Counted from the stretch's first letter, positions 1 to 7,424 are shown. The stretch: 13,256 bases of DNA from JBLHHI01 sp047614125 (GCA_047614125.1 JBLHHI010000098.1:1-13256); one strand, 5' to 3'. Notes: generated by a model not told the origin, from the letters alone. A program made the numbers and translations.

Positions 1-111
1 TGAAAAGTTATGAGTCTCCCCCGGGCCCCCTCGTTTAATTAAAAATTATTATCTTTAAATATTAATATATACCTAATAGAAAAGTGACAACCTCTTTCAG
101 TCAAGGTTAAC

Positions 112-150
112 CCGAAAACTATAAACTATAAACTATAAACCATAAACCCA
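112..150 (+). repeat. ACTATAAA-type low-complexity repeat upstream of the RDD gene
   Basis: Seven-base units of the form CTATAAA run in tandem three times and pass into CCATAAACCC. The 20-mer AACTATAAACCATAAACCCA at 131-150 recurs exactly at 10316-10335, and related forms occur near 10660-10690, so this belongs to a dispersed intergenic family rather than to one gene's leader. Function is unknown. Confidence 0.7.
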
Positions 151-159
151 AAATTCAAT

Positions 160-167
160 TATTTTTG
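160..167 (+). promoter_or_regulatory. Bacteroidota -7 promoter box (TATTTTTG) for the RDD gene
   Basis: TATTTTTG matches the Bacteroidota -7 consensus TAnnTTTG at every fixed base. Only four bases (ATCC) separate it from the ATG at 172, so transcription would begin at or next to the start codon, giving a leaderless or nearly leaderless mRNA. No clear -33 TTTG box was found. Inference from motif and spacing only. Confidence 0.5.
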
Positions 168-171
168 ATCC

Positions 172-780
172 ATGTCGCACGAATATCGATTGGGCTTCTG
201 CAAAAAATGTGTAAATCGGGGTTTCGACCGTGATAAGGGAATCATTTGCAAACTCACCAACGACATTGCACGATTTACGAATTACTGCGATGATTACAAA
301 GTTATAGAGAAGGTTGAACGTGAGGTTATTAAAGAAGAAAGCTTAAAAAACAATGCGGCCTTTCAGGTTCGTTTAGCCGACCGAATTACCAACGGTGTTA
401 TCGACCTAGTGGCGATTGGGTTAATTTTTTTATCCATAAAATTTGGGTACCTCAAATACACGGAACAGAACATTGAGTTAGTTGATTCGCTTTACATGTT
501 CCCGTATTTATATGCGGTGTACGTTGCGTATTATCTATTTTTTGAGATGGTTCTTGGCAAAACTCCAGGTAAGTTTATTACTGGAACTGCCGTAGTCAAT
601 CGGTCCGGACACGTGGCCCATTTGGCCAATTTATTGGTTCGCACCTTGGTGCGCTTCATCCCAATTTTCTGGATTTCCTTGTTTTGGTCAAAACAAGGTT
701 TGCACGATGGCATCTCTTCAACACGTGTTGTTTACGTTAACAAGAAAGACATTGTTCACGATGATGTGCTGGATGCATAA
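172..780 (+). CDS. RDD-family integral membrane protein with N-terminal Cys4 motif
   Basis: A 202-residue membrane protein. The N-terminus (residues 8-42) carries cysteines 10, 13, 26 and 39 in a C-x2-C-x12-C-x12-C pattern, resembling a small metal-binding ribbon (inferred). From about residue 64 comes an RDD domain: the arginine/aspartate start VRLADR followed by D78, membrane segments near 76-92, 107-126 and 160-173, the LGKTPGK loop at 128-134, RTLVRF at 157-162, and the closing LHDG motif at 177-180. RDD proteins are often described as transporters or as envelope proteins of unknown role, so no substrate can be assigned. The ATG at 172 is favoured because a -7 promoter box lies just before it and the Cys motif follows at once. 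It stands alone, 255 bases ahead of trxB on the same strand. Confidence 0.85.
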   Translation: MSHEYRLGFCKKCVNRGFDRDKGIICKLTNDIARFTNYCDDYKVIEKVEREVIKEESLKNNAAFQVRLADRITNGVIDLVAIGLIFLSIKFGYLKYTEQNIELVDSLYMFPYLYAVYVAYYLFFEMVLGKTPGKFITGTAVVNRSGHVAHLANLLVRTLVRFIPIFWISLFWSKQGLHDGISSTRVVYVNKKDIVHDDVLDA

Positions 781-862
781 TCACCACAAATTTTTCTTTC
801 ATAAAAGAGGTCAGGTATTTGTATTCTATTCAACCAACACTGCGATGTTGCATTTACCTTAG

Positions 863-896
863 AACCTGATTTCGATTCATATTTTGAATTCAGGTT
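863..896. mobile_element. 34-bp micro-derivative of the AACCTGA...TCAGGTT element
   Basis: Bases 863-893 match the reverse complement of the right end of the larger element (9843-9873) at 30 of 31 positions, then end in CAGGTT. The unit therefore begins AACCTGA and ends TCAGGTT like a full copy but lacks all internal sequence. TTAG stands directly before it (859-862) and again at its right edge (896-899), compatible with a 3-4 bp target duplication. It lies in the RDD-trxB intergenic region. It is best read as an internally deleted copy; a solo terminal repeat is the alternative. Confidence 0.65.
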
Positions 897-1035
897 TAGA
901 TAAAGAAGACGAGTCATAGATGTTTTCGATGATTCTATAAACATAAATTCTAAAACACTTCTTGATTGAAATTGTATTATTGCAACACGTTATTTGATCG
1001 AAAATCACAAGAACAAAAATCGAAAAAATTAGAAA

Positions 1036-1986
1036 ATGAGCGAAGGAATTGAACACGTAGAATGTCTGATTATTGGAAGTGGTCCAGCCGGCTATACGGC
1101 CGCCATTTATGCGGCACGGGCCGATATGAAACCGGTGTTGTATGAAGGAATGCAACCAGGCGGGCAGCTTACTATAACCACTGATGTAGAAAACTATCCC
1201 GGTTATCCGGATGGCATCATGGGCCCAGAAATGATGGAACACTTTAAAAATCAAGCGGTACGCCTTGGTACCGATGTTCGGTTTGGAATGGTAACCAAGG
1301 TTGATTTTTCCCGAGATGGGTCTAAGCCTCATCGCGTATGGGTAGATGACGAAAAGGAATTGACGGCCGATACGGTATTAATTTCCACTGGAGCTTCTGC
1401 CAAATGGTTGGGCATTGAAAGTGAAACCCGCTTAAACGGAAGCGGAGTTTCGGCTTGTGCGGTTTGTGATGGATTTTTCTATCGAGGAACAGACGTTGCC
1501 ATTGTAGGCGCTGGAGATACCGCAGCCGAAGAAGCGTCGTACTTATCCAAAATTTGCAATAAGGTAACGATGATCGTTCGGCGTGATGAAATGCGTGCTT
1601 CGAAGGCGATGCAACATCGTGTTGAGAATACTAAAAATATAGAAATTTTATACAATACCGAAACCGACGAAATTCTAGGAAAGGATGGTGTGGAAGGGGT
1701 TCGAGTGGTGAACAATCTTTCCGGCGAGAAGCATGAAATTGCCGTTAAAGGTTTCTTTGTGGCCATTGGGCATACACCCAATACGGGCATCTTTAATGGG
1801 TTTATTGACATGGATGCACAGGGCTACATCCAAACAAAACCCGACAGCACTAAAACAAACATTCCAGGCGTATTTGCTTGTGGTGATGCGCAAGATAAAG
1901 AGTACCGACAAGCGGTTACCGCTGCCGGAACGGGTTGTATGGCTGCGTTGGATGCTGAGCGTTACTTGAGTGCAAGAGCGCATTAA
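1036..1986 (+). CDS. trxB: Thioredoxin-disulfide reductase
   Basis: A cytosolic homodimeric flavoprotein that passes electrons from NADPH through FAD and a cysteine pair to thioredoxin. At 316 residues it has the usual low-molecular-weight reductase length. Visible motifs are the FAD site GSGPAG (14-19), the loop PGGQL (41-45), the redox pair CAVC (C141 and C144) followed by DG, the NADPH site GAGDTAAEEA (158-167), the VRRDEMRAS segment (181-189) for the NADPH 2'-phosphate, and the C-terminal FAD motif ACGDAQD. The ATG at 1036 places the first beta strand at the expected distance. A strong intrinsic terminator at 2034-2077 closes the transcript. All key residues are present. Known role of the family: cytosolic thiol homeostasis and supply of reduced thioredoxin. 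Confidence 0.97.
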   Translation: MSEGIEHVECLIIGSGPAGYTAAIYAARADMKPVLYEGMQPGGQLTITTDVENYPGYPDGIMGPEMMEHFKNQAVRLGTDVRFGMVTKVDFSRDGSKPHRVWVDDEKELTADTVLISTGASAKWLGIESETRLNGSGVSACAVCDGFFYRGTDVAIVGAGDTAAEEASYLSKICNKVTMIVRRDEMRASKAMQHRVENTKNIEILYNTETDEILGKDGVEGVRVVNNLSGEKHEIAVKGFFVAIGHTPNTGIFNGFIDMDAQGYIQTKPDSTKTNIPGVFACGDAQDKEYRQAVTAAGTGCMAALDAERYLSARAH

Positions 1987-2033
1987 TATCACAACAAAAT
2001 AGAAAGGCTTGTCACTTTCGTTTACCGATTTTT

Positions 2034-2077
2034 AACGCCAGTTGCAGAATGTTCATCATTTTAAACTGGCGTTTTTT
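2034..2077 (+). terminator. Intrinsic terminator of trxB
   Basis: A perfect 10-bp stem, AACGCCAGTT (2034-2043) with AACTGGCGTT (2064-2073), is followed by a run of Ts (2072-2077). The loop has an inner AATG/CATT pairing (2048-2051 with 2057-2060). It also overlaps the upstream half of the next gene's promoter. Confidence 0.9.
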
Positions 2078-2078
2078 G

Positions 2079-2086
2079 TATACTTG
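2079..2086 (+). promoter_or_regulatory. -7 promoter box (TATACTTG) of the S9 peptidase gene
   Basis: TATACTTG matches TAnnTTTG except for one T-to-C change. It lies immediately after the trxB terminator T-run and six bases before the ATG at 2093, again predicting an almost leaderless mRNA. Its position argues that the peptidase starts at 2093 and not at the TTG at 2042, which falls inside the terminator hairpin. Confidence 0.5.
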
Positions 2087-2092
2087 CGCCGT

Positions 2093-4270
2093 ATGAAAAT
2101 GAAGTTCACATTCTCAAGATTATTTGCGCTCGGTGCAATCCTTCTAACCACCCTTGTGTCTGCACAAGCCCAAACCAAAGTTCTTACCCTAGAAGATGCC
2201 ATTTTAGGCCGACATCTTTACCCAAGCGGACTGAATCAGTTGTCGTGGGTGGATGACTTCCATTTTTCACAAGTAATTGATAAAGAGGGTGAACCAACCA
2301 TTCAAATTGCTCAAATTGAGCCAACACACAATGGTTTGCTTGAATACGTTACAAGAACAGAAATTGAAAAAGCACTGGTAGAGCAACACAAGACAGACAG
2401 TTTAAAACGCCTTCCCAGAGTAAGCTGGATTTCATTAAATGAAATGCGCTTTTACCACGATGGCGGTATTTATAAATACAATCGCACAACCAAAAAGGCC
2501 GCAAAACTCAACAATTTCGATCCCAAACAAATGCAAAGTCCGGATATGTATGCGGGCAATTTTAACATAGCATATACGCACGATGACAATCTTTTTGTAA
2601 TAGATAAAGGAACGGTTTACCAAGTAACTCAAGATGGAGGAAAGGGCATTGTTTATGGCGAAGCCGTACACCGCAGTGAGTTTGGCATCGTAAAAGGAAC
2701 TTTTTGGAACGACGCCGGCGACCAACTTGCCTTTTATCGGATGGATGAAACGATGGTTACCGAATACCCATTGTACAACCTTTCAACGAAACCGGCAACG
2801 CCAAACGAAATTCGATATCCGGTTGCAGGAGACCCCAGTCACCATGTTACCATTGGCATTTACAATGTGGCCGCTAATAAAACCGTGTATTTAAAAACTG
2901 GGGAACCAAAGGAGCAATATTTAACCAACATCAGTTGGGGGCCAAAGGGACAATTTATCTACGTTGCCGTTGTTAATCGAGAACAAAACCACATGTGGTT
3001 GAAGCAATTCAATGCAAATACTGGCGATTTTGTTAAAACCCTTTTTGAAGAAAAAAATGATAAATACGTTGAGCCTGAGCATGGTTTAACCTTTTTGCCA
3101 AGTGCTCCCGAACAATTTATTTGGTGGAGTGAACGCAGTGGGTACAACCACTTATACTTATACAATACCAACGGTGAGCTTATTCGTCAAATCACTAAGG
3201 GTCAGTGGATTATAACTGACTTACACGGCTTTGATACCAAATCTGAAAAGATCTTTGTGTCCACGACAAAAGAATCTCCACTCAACAACGACCTATATTG
3301 TGTGAGCATTAAAAATGGGAAAATGCTACGCTTAACCACCAGCGAAGGGAGCCATAATGTACAAGGCAGCACAAACAACCTGCATTTCTTCGATAATTTC
3401 AGCAATACAGTTACTCCACTCGATATTCGTTTGATCGATGCAGAAGGCCGCTTATTGGAAAACTTGCACGAGAACGAAAACCCATTGAGTGAATATAAGC
3501 TTGGACAAATGGAGATGGGTTCTATAAAGGCAAAAGACGGCGAAACAGATTTATATTATCGTGTGTTTAAGCCCATTGATTTTGATCCAAATAAAAAGTA
3601 TCCAGTGGTTGTGTACTTGTATGGAGGACCTCATCTACAACTTATTACAAATTCATGGTTGGGCGGTGCCAATCTTTGGTATCAATATTTAGCACAACAA
3701 GGCTACGTGGTTTTTAGCATCGACAACAGAGGATCGGCCAACCGAGGCTTCGCGTTTGAAAGTGCTGTGCACCGACAATTGGGCACCTTAGAAATGGAAG
3801 ACCAGCTCGCCGGTGTTGAATGGTTAAAATCGCAAACGTATGTTGATGCCAAACGTATGGGCATCCACGGATGGAGTTTTGGTGGATTCATGACAACAAC
3901 CTTAATGACCCGCAGTCCAGGTACCTTTAAAGTGGGCGTGGCTGGTGGGCCTGTTATCGATTGGGCCTATTACGAAATCATGTACACGGAGCGCTACATG
4001 GATAGTCCGACGGAAAATCCAGAAGGCTATAAAACGGCAAACTTGTTGAATTACACGGATAAATTAGAAGGGAAACTATTAATGATACATGGTTCGCAAG
4101 ACAACGTTGTTTTATGGCAGCACAGCATGATGTATATGCAGAAAAACATCGAAGATGGGAACACCAATCTAGATTACTTCATCTACCCACACCATGAGCA
4201 CAATGTGCGTGGCAAAGATCGTTTGCACTTGTATCAGAAGATTACGGATTATTTATTCGATAATTTGTAA
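2093..4270 (+). CDS. Secreted S9B serine peptidase (dipeptidyl peptidase IV / prolyl tripeptidyl peptidase-like)
   Basis: A 725-residue exported exopeptidase expected to remove N-terminal di- or tripeptides, usually after proline. Numbered from the ATG at 2093, residues 1-27 form a signal peptide (basic start, hydrophobic core, AQAQ end). Residues of about 90-455 are a DPPIV_N beta-propeller. It includes VYGEAVHRSEFG (187-198), which occupies the place of the glutamate helix that binds the substrate's amino terminus, and the AFYRMDE strand after it. The C-terminal alpha/beta hydrolase domain has the nucleophile S595 in GWSFGG, acid D670 in HGSQDN, and H703 in PHHEH; YGGP (510-513) is the usual oxyanion region. 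The canonical DPPIV Glu-Glu pair is not obvious, so tripeptidyl peptidase activity is possible. Location is periplasmic or outer envelope. An upstream in-frame TTG at 2042 lies in the trxB terminator and was rejected. Confidence 0.9.
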   Translation: MKMKFTFSRLFALGAILLTTLVSAQAQTKVLTLEDAILGRHLYPSGLNQLSWVDDFHFSQVIDKEGEPTIQIAQIEPTHNGLLEYVTRTEIEKALVEQHKTDSLKRLPRVSWISLNEMRFYHDGGIYKYNRTTKKAAKLNNFDPKQMQSPDMYAGNFNIAYTHDDNLFVIDKGTVYQVTQDGGKGIVYGEAVHRSEFGIVKGTFWNDAGDQLAFYRMDETMVTEYPLYNLSTKPATPNEIRYPVAGDPSHHVTIGIYNVAANKTVYLKTGEPKEQYLTNISWGPKGQFIYVAVVNREQNHMWLKQFNANTGDFVKTLFEEKNDKYVEPEHGLTFLPSAPEQFIWWSERSGYNHLYLYNTNGELIRQITKGQWIITDLHGFDTKSEKIFVSTTKESPLNNDLYCVSIKNGKMLRLTTSEGSHNVQGSTNNLHFFDNFSNTVTPLDIRLIDAEGRLLENLHENENPLSEYKLGQMEMGSIKAKDGETDLYYRVFKPIDFDPNKKYPVVVYLYGGPHLQLITNSWLGGANLWYQYLAQQGYVVFSIDNRGSANRGFAFESAVHRQLGTLEMEDQLAGVEWLKSQTYVDAKRMGIHGWSFGGFMTTTLMTRSPGTFKVGVAGGPVIDWAYYEIMYTERYMDSPTENPEGYKTANLLNYTDKLEGKLLMIHGSQDNVVLWQHSMMYMQKNIEDGNTNLDYFIYPHHEHNVRGKDRLHLYQKITDYLFDNL

Positions 4271-4740
4271 GATAATGATTACTAGCCATATGTGGTTAAT
4301 ATGGCAGATTTCTTGATGATTAATTTATGAGTTGCTCGATGTTTAACTAACCACAGAGTACCCTGAGATTTTGAGGACTAGTGTAATTTAATAGGAACGG
4401 AAACCAAGCTGTTTTTTGAAGGAACTGACCTTTCACAGAGCCCACAGAGTTAGGTCGATCACAACTCTCTCCGTGCTGCAGATCTTTTGGGCGAGCGAGT
4501 TTTTCTCCGTGGTTTATTTACCATTTCGAAGCAACAAGAGATGCTCTCACAGAACACAAAGCTCATTTCGAATACGTGTACGTGCAAGGCTGAAGACCAT
4601 TCTGCATATTAACTCAAAGCTACTTTACACTGATTACAAACTGATGAGTGCACAGCAACTTTCTCCGAGCTGCAGATCTTTTGAGCGAGCGAGTTTTTCT
4701 CCATGGTTTATTTACCATTTCGAAGCAACAAGAGATGCTA
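4271..4740. other. Gene-free region holding a direct repeat and CACAGAG-type sequence
   Basis: No credible gene was seen between the peptidase and the hydrolase. Besides the two 114-bp repeat copies it holds CACAGAG-rich stretches (around 4350 and 4434-4450), a common form of dispersed intergenic repeat. The 136-codon open frame through both repeat copies has no recognisable domain, is low complexity, and probably reflects the repeat itself. No convincing terminator was found for either convergent gene. Confidence 0.6.
4462..4575. repeat. 114-bp direct repeat, copy 1
   Basis: This segment repeats at 4656-4769, offset exactly 194 bp, with about six mismatches by eye (roughly 95 percent identity) and no indel. 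Both copies contain CTGCAGATCTTTTG, GCGAGCGAG and CACAGAACACAAAG. The 80 bases between the copies are unrelated. Confidence 0.85.
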
Positions 4741-4769
4741 TCACAGAACACAAAGTTCATTTCGAATAC
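4656..4769. repeat. 114-bp direct repeat, copy 2, running into the hydrolase 3' end
   Basis: Second copy of the 4462-4575 sequence. It overlaps the last nine codons and stop of the minus-strand hydrolase. On the minus strand copy 1 keeps the same short reading, IRNELCVL then stop, although no gene leads into it. The hydrolase C-terminus is therefore made of repeat sequence. Confidence 0.85.
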
Positions 4770-5463
4770 AAATCGATATCTCTTCACTTTTTGTTAAGGT
4801 CATCATATGCGATCCTTTTTGTATAACCAAATGATTTTCAACGTTGCGAATCGGAATGGTATGATCTTTTGTCCCATGTAAGTGCATAATTGATGAATCG
4901 TATGCCATGCGCTCCCAATGTATGATCATGTAAACAGCGGCATTGATAAACTCCGGATCTTTGTCTTCGAACATAGCGATGAACGTTTCCTTATTTTGCT
5001 TTCGATCGGGTTCCACAATGGGTTGCAGAAACATGGCAGATTTCTTGGCCAGCTTTCCGGATACCATCTTATACAAAGGGAGTTTGCGCTGAACCGTATA
5101 GCGTGGCGGCAACTCTTTACAACTCTTAGCGCTGGCAATAATGATTACTTTGAGCGGGTTCATAAAATCGGCCATTTCGGTAGCCAGCATTCCACCCAAT
5201 GAAGTTCCAACTAGAACATAGGGCATGGAAGTATCGATTTGAACAGCCAGTTCACGAGCATATTCACACATAGAAGTTTCTTTGGAAGGAATGAAGTAAG
5301 CAATTTCCTTTTTCACAAAACCTTCGGGAAGGTTTAACTCGCTAAACAATCGAAAATCGGATCCAACACCTGGAAGACAGTACACATTAATGATTGGAAG
5401 CGGTTGAGCAAAACTTGTTAGCACAAGAAACATTAACGGAATACTACCTAAGAATCTTTTCAT
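4741..5463 (-). CDS. Exported alpha/beta hydrolase
   Basis: A small serine hydrolase of unknown substrate. The start chosen is the ATG at 5463 (240 residues), because MKRFLG followed by a hydrophobic stretch and SFAQ makes a normal signal peptide; an ATG at 5484 would add seven residues. Using this numbering, the core shows the oxyanion-type LPGVGSD segment (31-37), nucleophile elbow GTSLGG with S88, acid D200 in HGTKDHTIP, and histidine H219 in GSHMM, so a complete triad is visible. The short lid region (about 110-165) is basic. The last nine residues and stop coincide with a 114-bp intergenic repeat, so the original C-terminus may have been replaced, though only beyond the catalytic His. 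Expected in the periplasm or outer envelope. It is separated from the next minus-strand gene by a terminator and seems to be its own unit. Confidence 0.8.
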   Translation of the reverse strand: MKRFLGSIPLMFLVLTSFAQPLPIINVYCLPGVGSDFRLFSELNLPEGFVKKEIAYFIPSKETSMCEYARELAVQIDTSMPYVLVGTSLGGMLATEMADFMNPLKVIIIASAKSCKELPPRYTVQRKLPLYKMVSGKLAKKSAMFLQPIVEPDRKQNKETFIAMFEDKDPEFINAAVYMIIHWERMAYDSSIMHLHGTKDHTIPIRNVENHLVIQKGSHMMTLTKSEEISICIRNELCVL

Positions 5464-5589
5464 TGGATTGGGTTTAAACCGCATACGTTCAACACCTAGT
5501 TAAGTTGCATGAAAGGATTAAAAATGCTTTTCCTGAATTTAAGGGATGCAAGTAATTATCATCTACATGTTCAGAAGTTATCCTTCATA

Positions 5590-5624
5590 AAAAACGGCAT
5601 TTGGATGTTCCAAATGCCGTTTTT
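5590..5624 (-). terminator. Strong intrinsic terminator after the lipoprotein/thioredoxin pair
   Basis: A perfect 16-bp stem (5590-5605 with 5609-5624) around a 3-base loop, built on ACGGCATTTGGA and TCCAAATGCCGT, flanked by A and T runs on both sides. On the minus strand it follows the thioredoxin-domain gene by about 14 bases and ends in a T-run. It is symmetric enough to work in both directions. Confidence 0.92.
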
Positions 5625-5638
5625 AATGCTTGAGGTTT

Positions 5639-6481
5639 TCACAAGCTGTTATTTGCTTTGAGCTTTTTTAATTCATTTCTTATTTCAGCCTTCAGTAGAT
5701 TAGCTGAACCTACGGGATAACCTTTATTATGATACACCATCTCAGCTTTACTGTTCAGAATGATTAAGCTAGGGACACCACTTAAGTTCATCAAAGACAT
5801 GAAACTCGGGCTGTACCAAATTTCATGTTTCGTATACTGGGACGAATTGAAGATACTACTATCCGCGTTTTGCTGCACATTCAGAGCAACAAACAAAACG
5901 GATTCATCATATTCCTCTGAAATTGGTTCTGTTACCTCCATTAAAAGCTCCTTGCATGCACGACAACTTTGTGTCCATGTTACTATCACGGTTGGTTTTG
6001 CAATAGCTTTATTAAAGGATTTCGACTCACTGTTTTGAAAAACAACTTCAATGTTTGATGGTTCGTTATATTCTAAAGATACTTTTTGCGCCCTCAATTC
6101 AATTCTAGGAACAAGGAAAAAGGCCAAAATAATTACAGCAAGATTTATGAATGGATATAGGTACCTCTTTTGAAGAATACTTCCAGGATTTCTTAATCCC
6201 AGATATACAAATGTCAATGTTAAAATCCCAAAATGAATATTAGGACGTGCGAAGACTACTATAAAAATCAGGAACAACATTGGAAAGGCTAAATAAGCCA
6301 TTGTATCCTTACTATCAAATTCATGTTGCAAAATCCAACTGACAAGAAGGCCAAATAATTGTGAAAAGATAAATATTCCCAAAATAACCTGATTGGATGC
6401 AAGGTCATTCAACAACAGAAACATATCACATCCAATAAGCGAGAGCAACCCTAAAAGTAAAATATTAATTCTACGTCTCAT
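5639..6481 (-). CDS. Polytopic membrane protein with C-terminal periplasmic thioredoxin domain
   Basis: 280 residues. The N-terminal part has about five hydrophobic segments (near 5-24, 31-51, 62-78, 82-96, 108-125). With the basic start MRRR inside, an odd number of spans places the C-terminal half in the periplasm. Residues of about 145-275 look like a TlpA/thioredoxin-like domain: strand TVIVTWT, active pair C173-R-A-C176, and the cis-proline loop GVPSL at 236-240. It should reduce, form or rearrange disulfides in an exported partner. The obvious candidate is the cysteine-rich lipoprotein encoded five bases upstream, almost certainly in the same transcript. The membrane part recalls the MauE/DoxX-type redox membrane proteins found near such genes, but I cannot assign it to that family from sequence alone. 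C18, in the first membrane span, might also be redox-active. No gene name is warranted. Confidence 0.8.
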   Translation of the reverse strand: MRRRINILLLGLLSLIGCDMFLLLNDLASNQVILGIFIFSQLFGLLVSWILQHEFDSKDTMAYLAFPMLFLIFIVVFARPNIHFGILTLTFVYLGLRNPGSILQKRYLYPFINLAVIILAFFLVPRIELRAQKVSLEYNEPSNIEVVFQNSESKSFNKAIAKPTVIVTWTQSCRACKELLMEVTEPISEEYDESVLFVALNVQQNADSSIFNSSQYTKHEIWYSPSFMSLMNLSGVPSLIILNSKAEMVYHNKGYPVGSANLLKAEIRNELKKLKANNSL

Positions 6482-6486
6482 ATCAA

Positions 6487-7179
6487 CTAATAAATGTCTT
6501 TTAATCTAGGATTTGGATCTATCATATCCTTTTCGCACATTCCATTACAGTTAAATAACCCAATAAAACCGCAACCCCAAGAGTTTTTACCACAATCATA
6601 TTCCGAACAAATAGAGCCGGAGAATTGACAAGAACCCAAAAAAGAACTTTGATCACAATTACATTTAGGAGTCTCTCCGGATTTGTTTGCTATGTCATTT
6701 AACCATGGATCAAAATCAATAAGGTTATAGAAAATTGATGTGCCTTCCTGTTGTGAGAAATGACTTGAATAATTGTTATACCAAACAGGCAGATACGTCT
6801 TCGTGAAATAGTTATAATCCTCTCCTTCCCACTCAAAGGTAGACTCGCTCATAAAGCCAATCATCTCCAGAATGGCACCTCTTTGCGATTCGGTTAAATC
6901 GGTGGTTAAAACTTGGTTCAGCTTATCCATCCACAGATTATACCTTTGTTTCAGAGAAATCGATCTGAGAATTTTCCGAATTTCCTCTTGGTTGTAATCT
7001 TGAAGGTCGGCTCTTGCAAGTTGACTACTCTGTGAATTTGATTTGTTCTCATCCTCAGGAAATGGGGGAACTTCAAATTCTGGGCTTGCAGATTGAGATG
7101 TTGGCTCTTGCTCTAATTGATTGTCTGAGCAGGAAAAAATTAACATAGAAATTGATAAAATAAATACGATTTTTTTCAT
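6487..7179 (-). CDS. Cysteine-rich lipoprotein, fulvocin C-related
   Basis: 230 residues with a lipoprotein signal: MKKIV, a hydrophobic core, then IFSC with C17 as the lipidated cysteine. A polar, Ser/Gln/Glu/Pro-rich linker (18-55) leads to a helical middle domain (about 56-165, with LTESQRGAILEMIGFM at 95-110). The C-terminal 45 residues carry eight cysteines (173, 175, 184, 191, 196, 203, 211, 215), starting C-x-C and ending with two close cysteines, with Gly and aromatic residues between. From memory, the myxobacterial bacteriocin fulvocin C also has eight cysteines beginning CxC with similar spacing, and proteins named fulvocin C-related share this leader-plus-Cys layout in Bacteroidota. 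Whether the tail is cleaved and toxic, or is a structural disulfide module, cannot be decided here. The next gene encodes a membrane thioredoxin-like protein, which fits disulfide maturation. A perfect -7 box lies 37 bases upstream. Confidence 0.75.
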   Translation of the reverse strand: MKKIVFILSISMLIFSCSDNQLEQEPTSQSASPEFEVPPFPEDENKSNSQSSQLARADLQDYNQEEIRKILRSISLKQRYNLWMDKLNQVLTTDLTESQRGAILEMIGFMSESTFEWEGEDYNYFTKTYLPVWYNNYSSHFSQQEGTSIFYNLIDFDPWLNDIANKSGETPKCNCDQSSFLGSCQFSGSICSEYDCGKNSWGCGFIGLFNCNGMCEKDMIDPNPRLKDIY

Positions 7180-7216
7180 GATTTTATTTGTTTAGGTTTA
7201 TAAAAGTTTGGTTCTA

Positions 7217-7224
7217 CAAATTTA
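7217..7224 (-). promoter_or_regulatory. -7 promoter box (TAAATTTG) of the lipoprotein/thioredoxin operon
   Basis: On the minus strand TAAATTTG is a perfect TAnnTTTG match. It ends 37 bases before the ATG at 7179, which predicts a leader of roughly 33 bases. TTTG occurs about 22 bases further upstream, near the usual -33 spacing. No Shine-Dalgarno sequence precedes the start. Confidence 0.5.
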
Positions 7225-7370
7225 TGCGAAATTTTATCCAAAAGTCCAAATCACATTTCGATTTATTTTTTAAACTTCTGAAAATCAGACAAAAAAATCT
7301 TAAATTGATACTACCCAATAATCACGAATTAACCACTAAAATGAATTTTCGCAAAATATTTGGTACCAAA

Positions 7371-7401
7371 AAGCGGCATCCTAATTACTCAGATGCCGCT
7401 T
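7371..7401 (-). terminator. Intrinsic terminator of htpG
   Basis: Stem AAGCGGCATC (7371-7380) with GATGCCGCTT (7392-7401) and an 11-base loop. Read on the minus strand it lies 24 bases after the htpG stop codon and ends in TTTTT, as expected for a rho-independent terminator. Confidence 0.9.
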
Positions 7402-7424
7402 TAGGTAAATTATTGGTTTGTTTT

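Noticed and set aside
975..982. TATTATTG as the trxB -7 promoter box
   Set aside because: Seven of eight bases fit, but no -33 box is in place and such matches are frequent in AT-rich DNA; left uncalled.
2042..2092. TTG start giving the S9 peptidase 17 more N-terminal residues
   Set aside because: It lies inside the trxB terminator hairpin and upstream of the -7 promoter box, and it would place a non-signal sequence before a good signal peptide that begins at 2093.
4284..4304. CCATAT...ATATGG hairpin after the peptidase as a terminator
   Set aside because: The stem is only six AT-rich pairs and no T-run follows.
4416..4826. 136-codon plus-strand open frame between the peptidase and hydrolase
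   Set aside because: It runs through both copies of a direct repeat, repeats its own residues, has no known domain and overlaps the hydrolase end.
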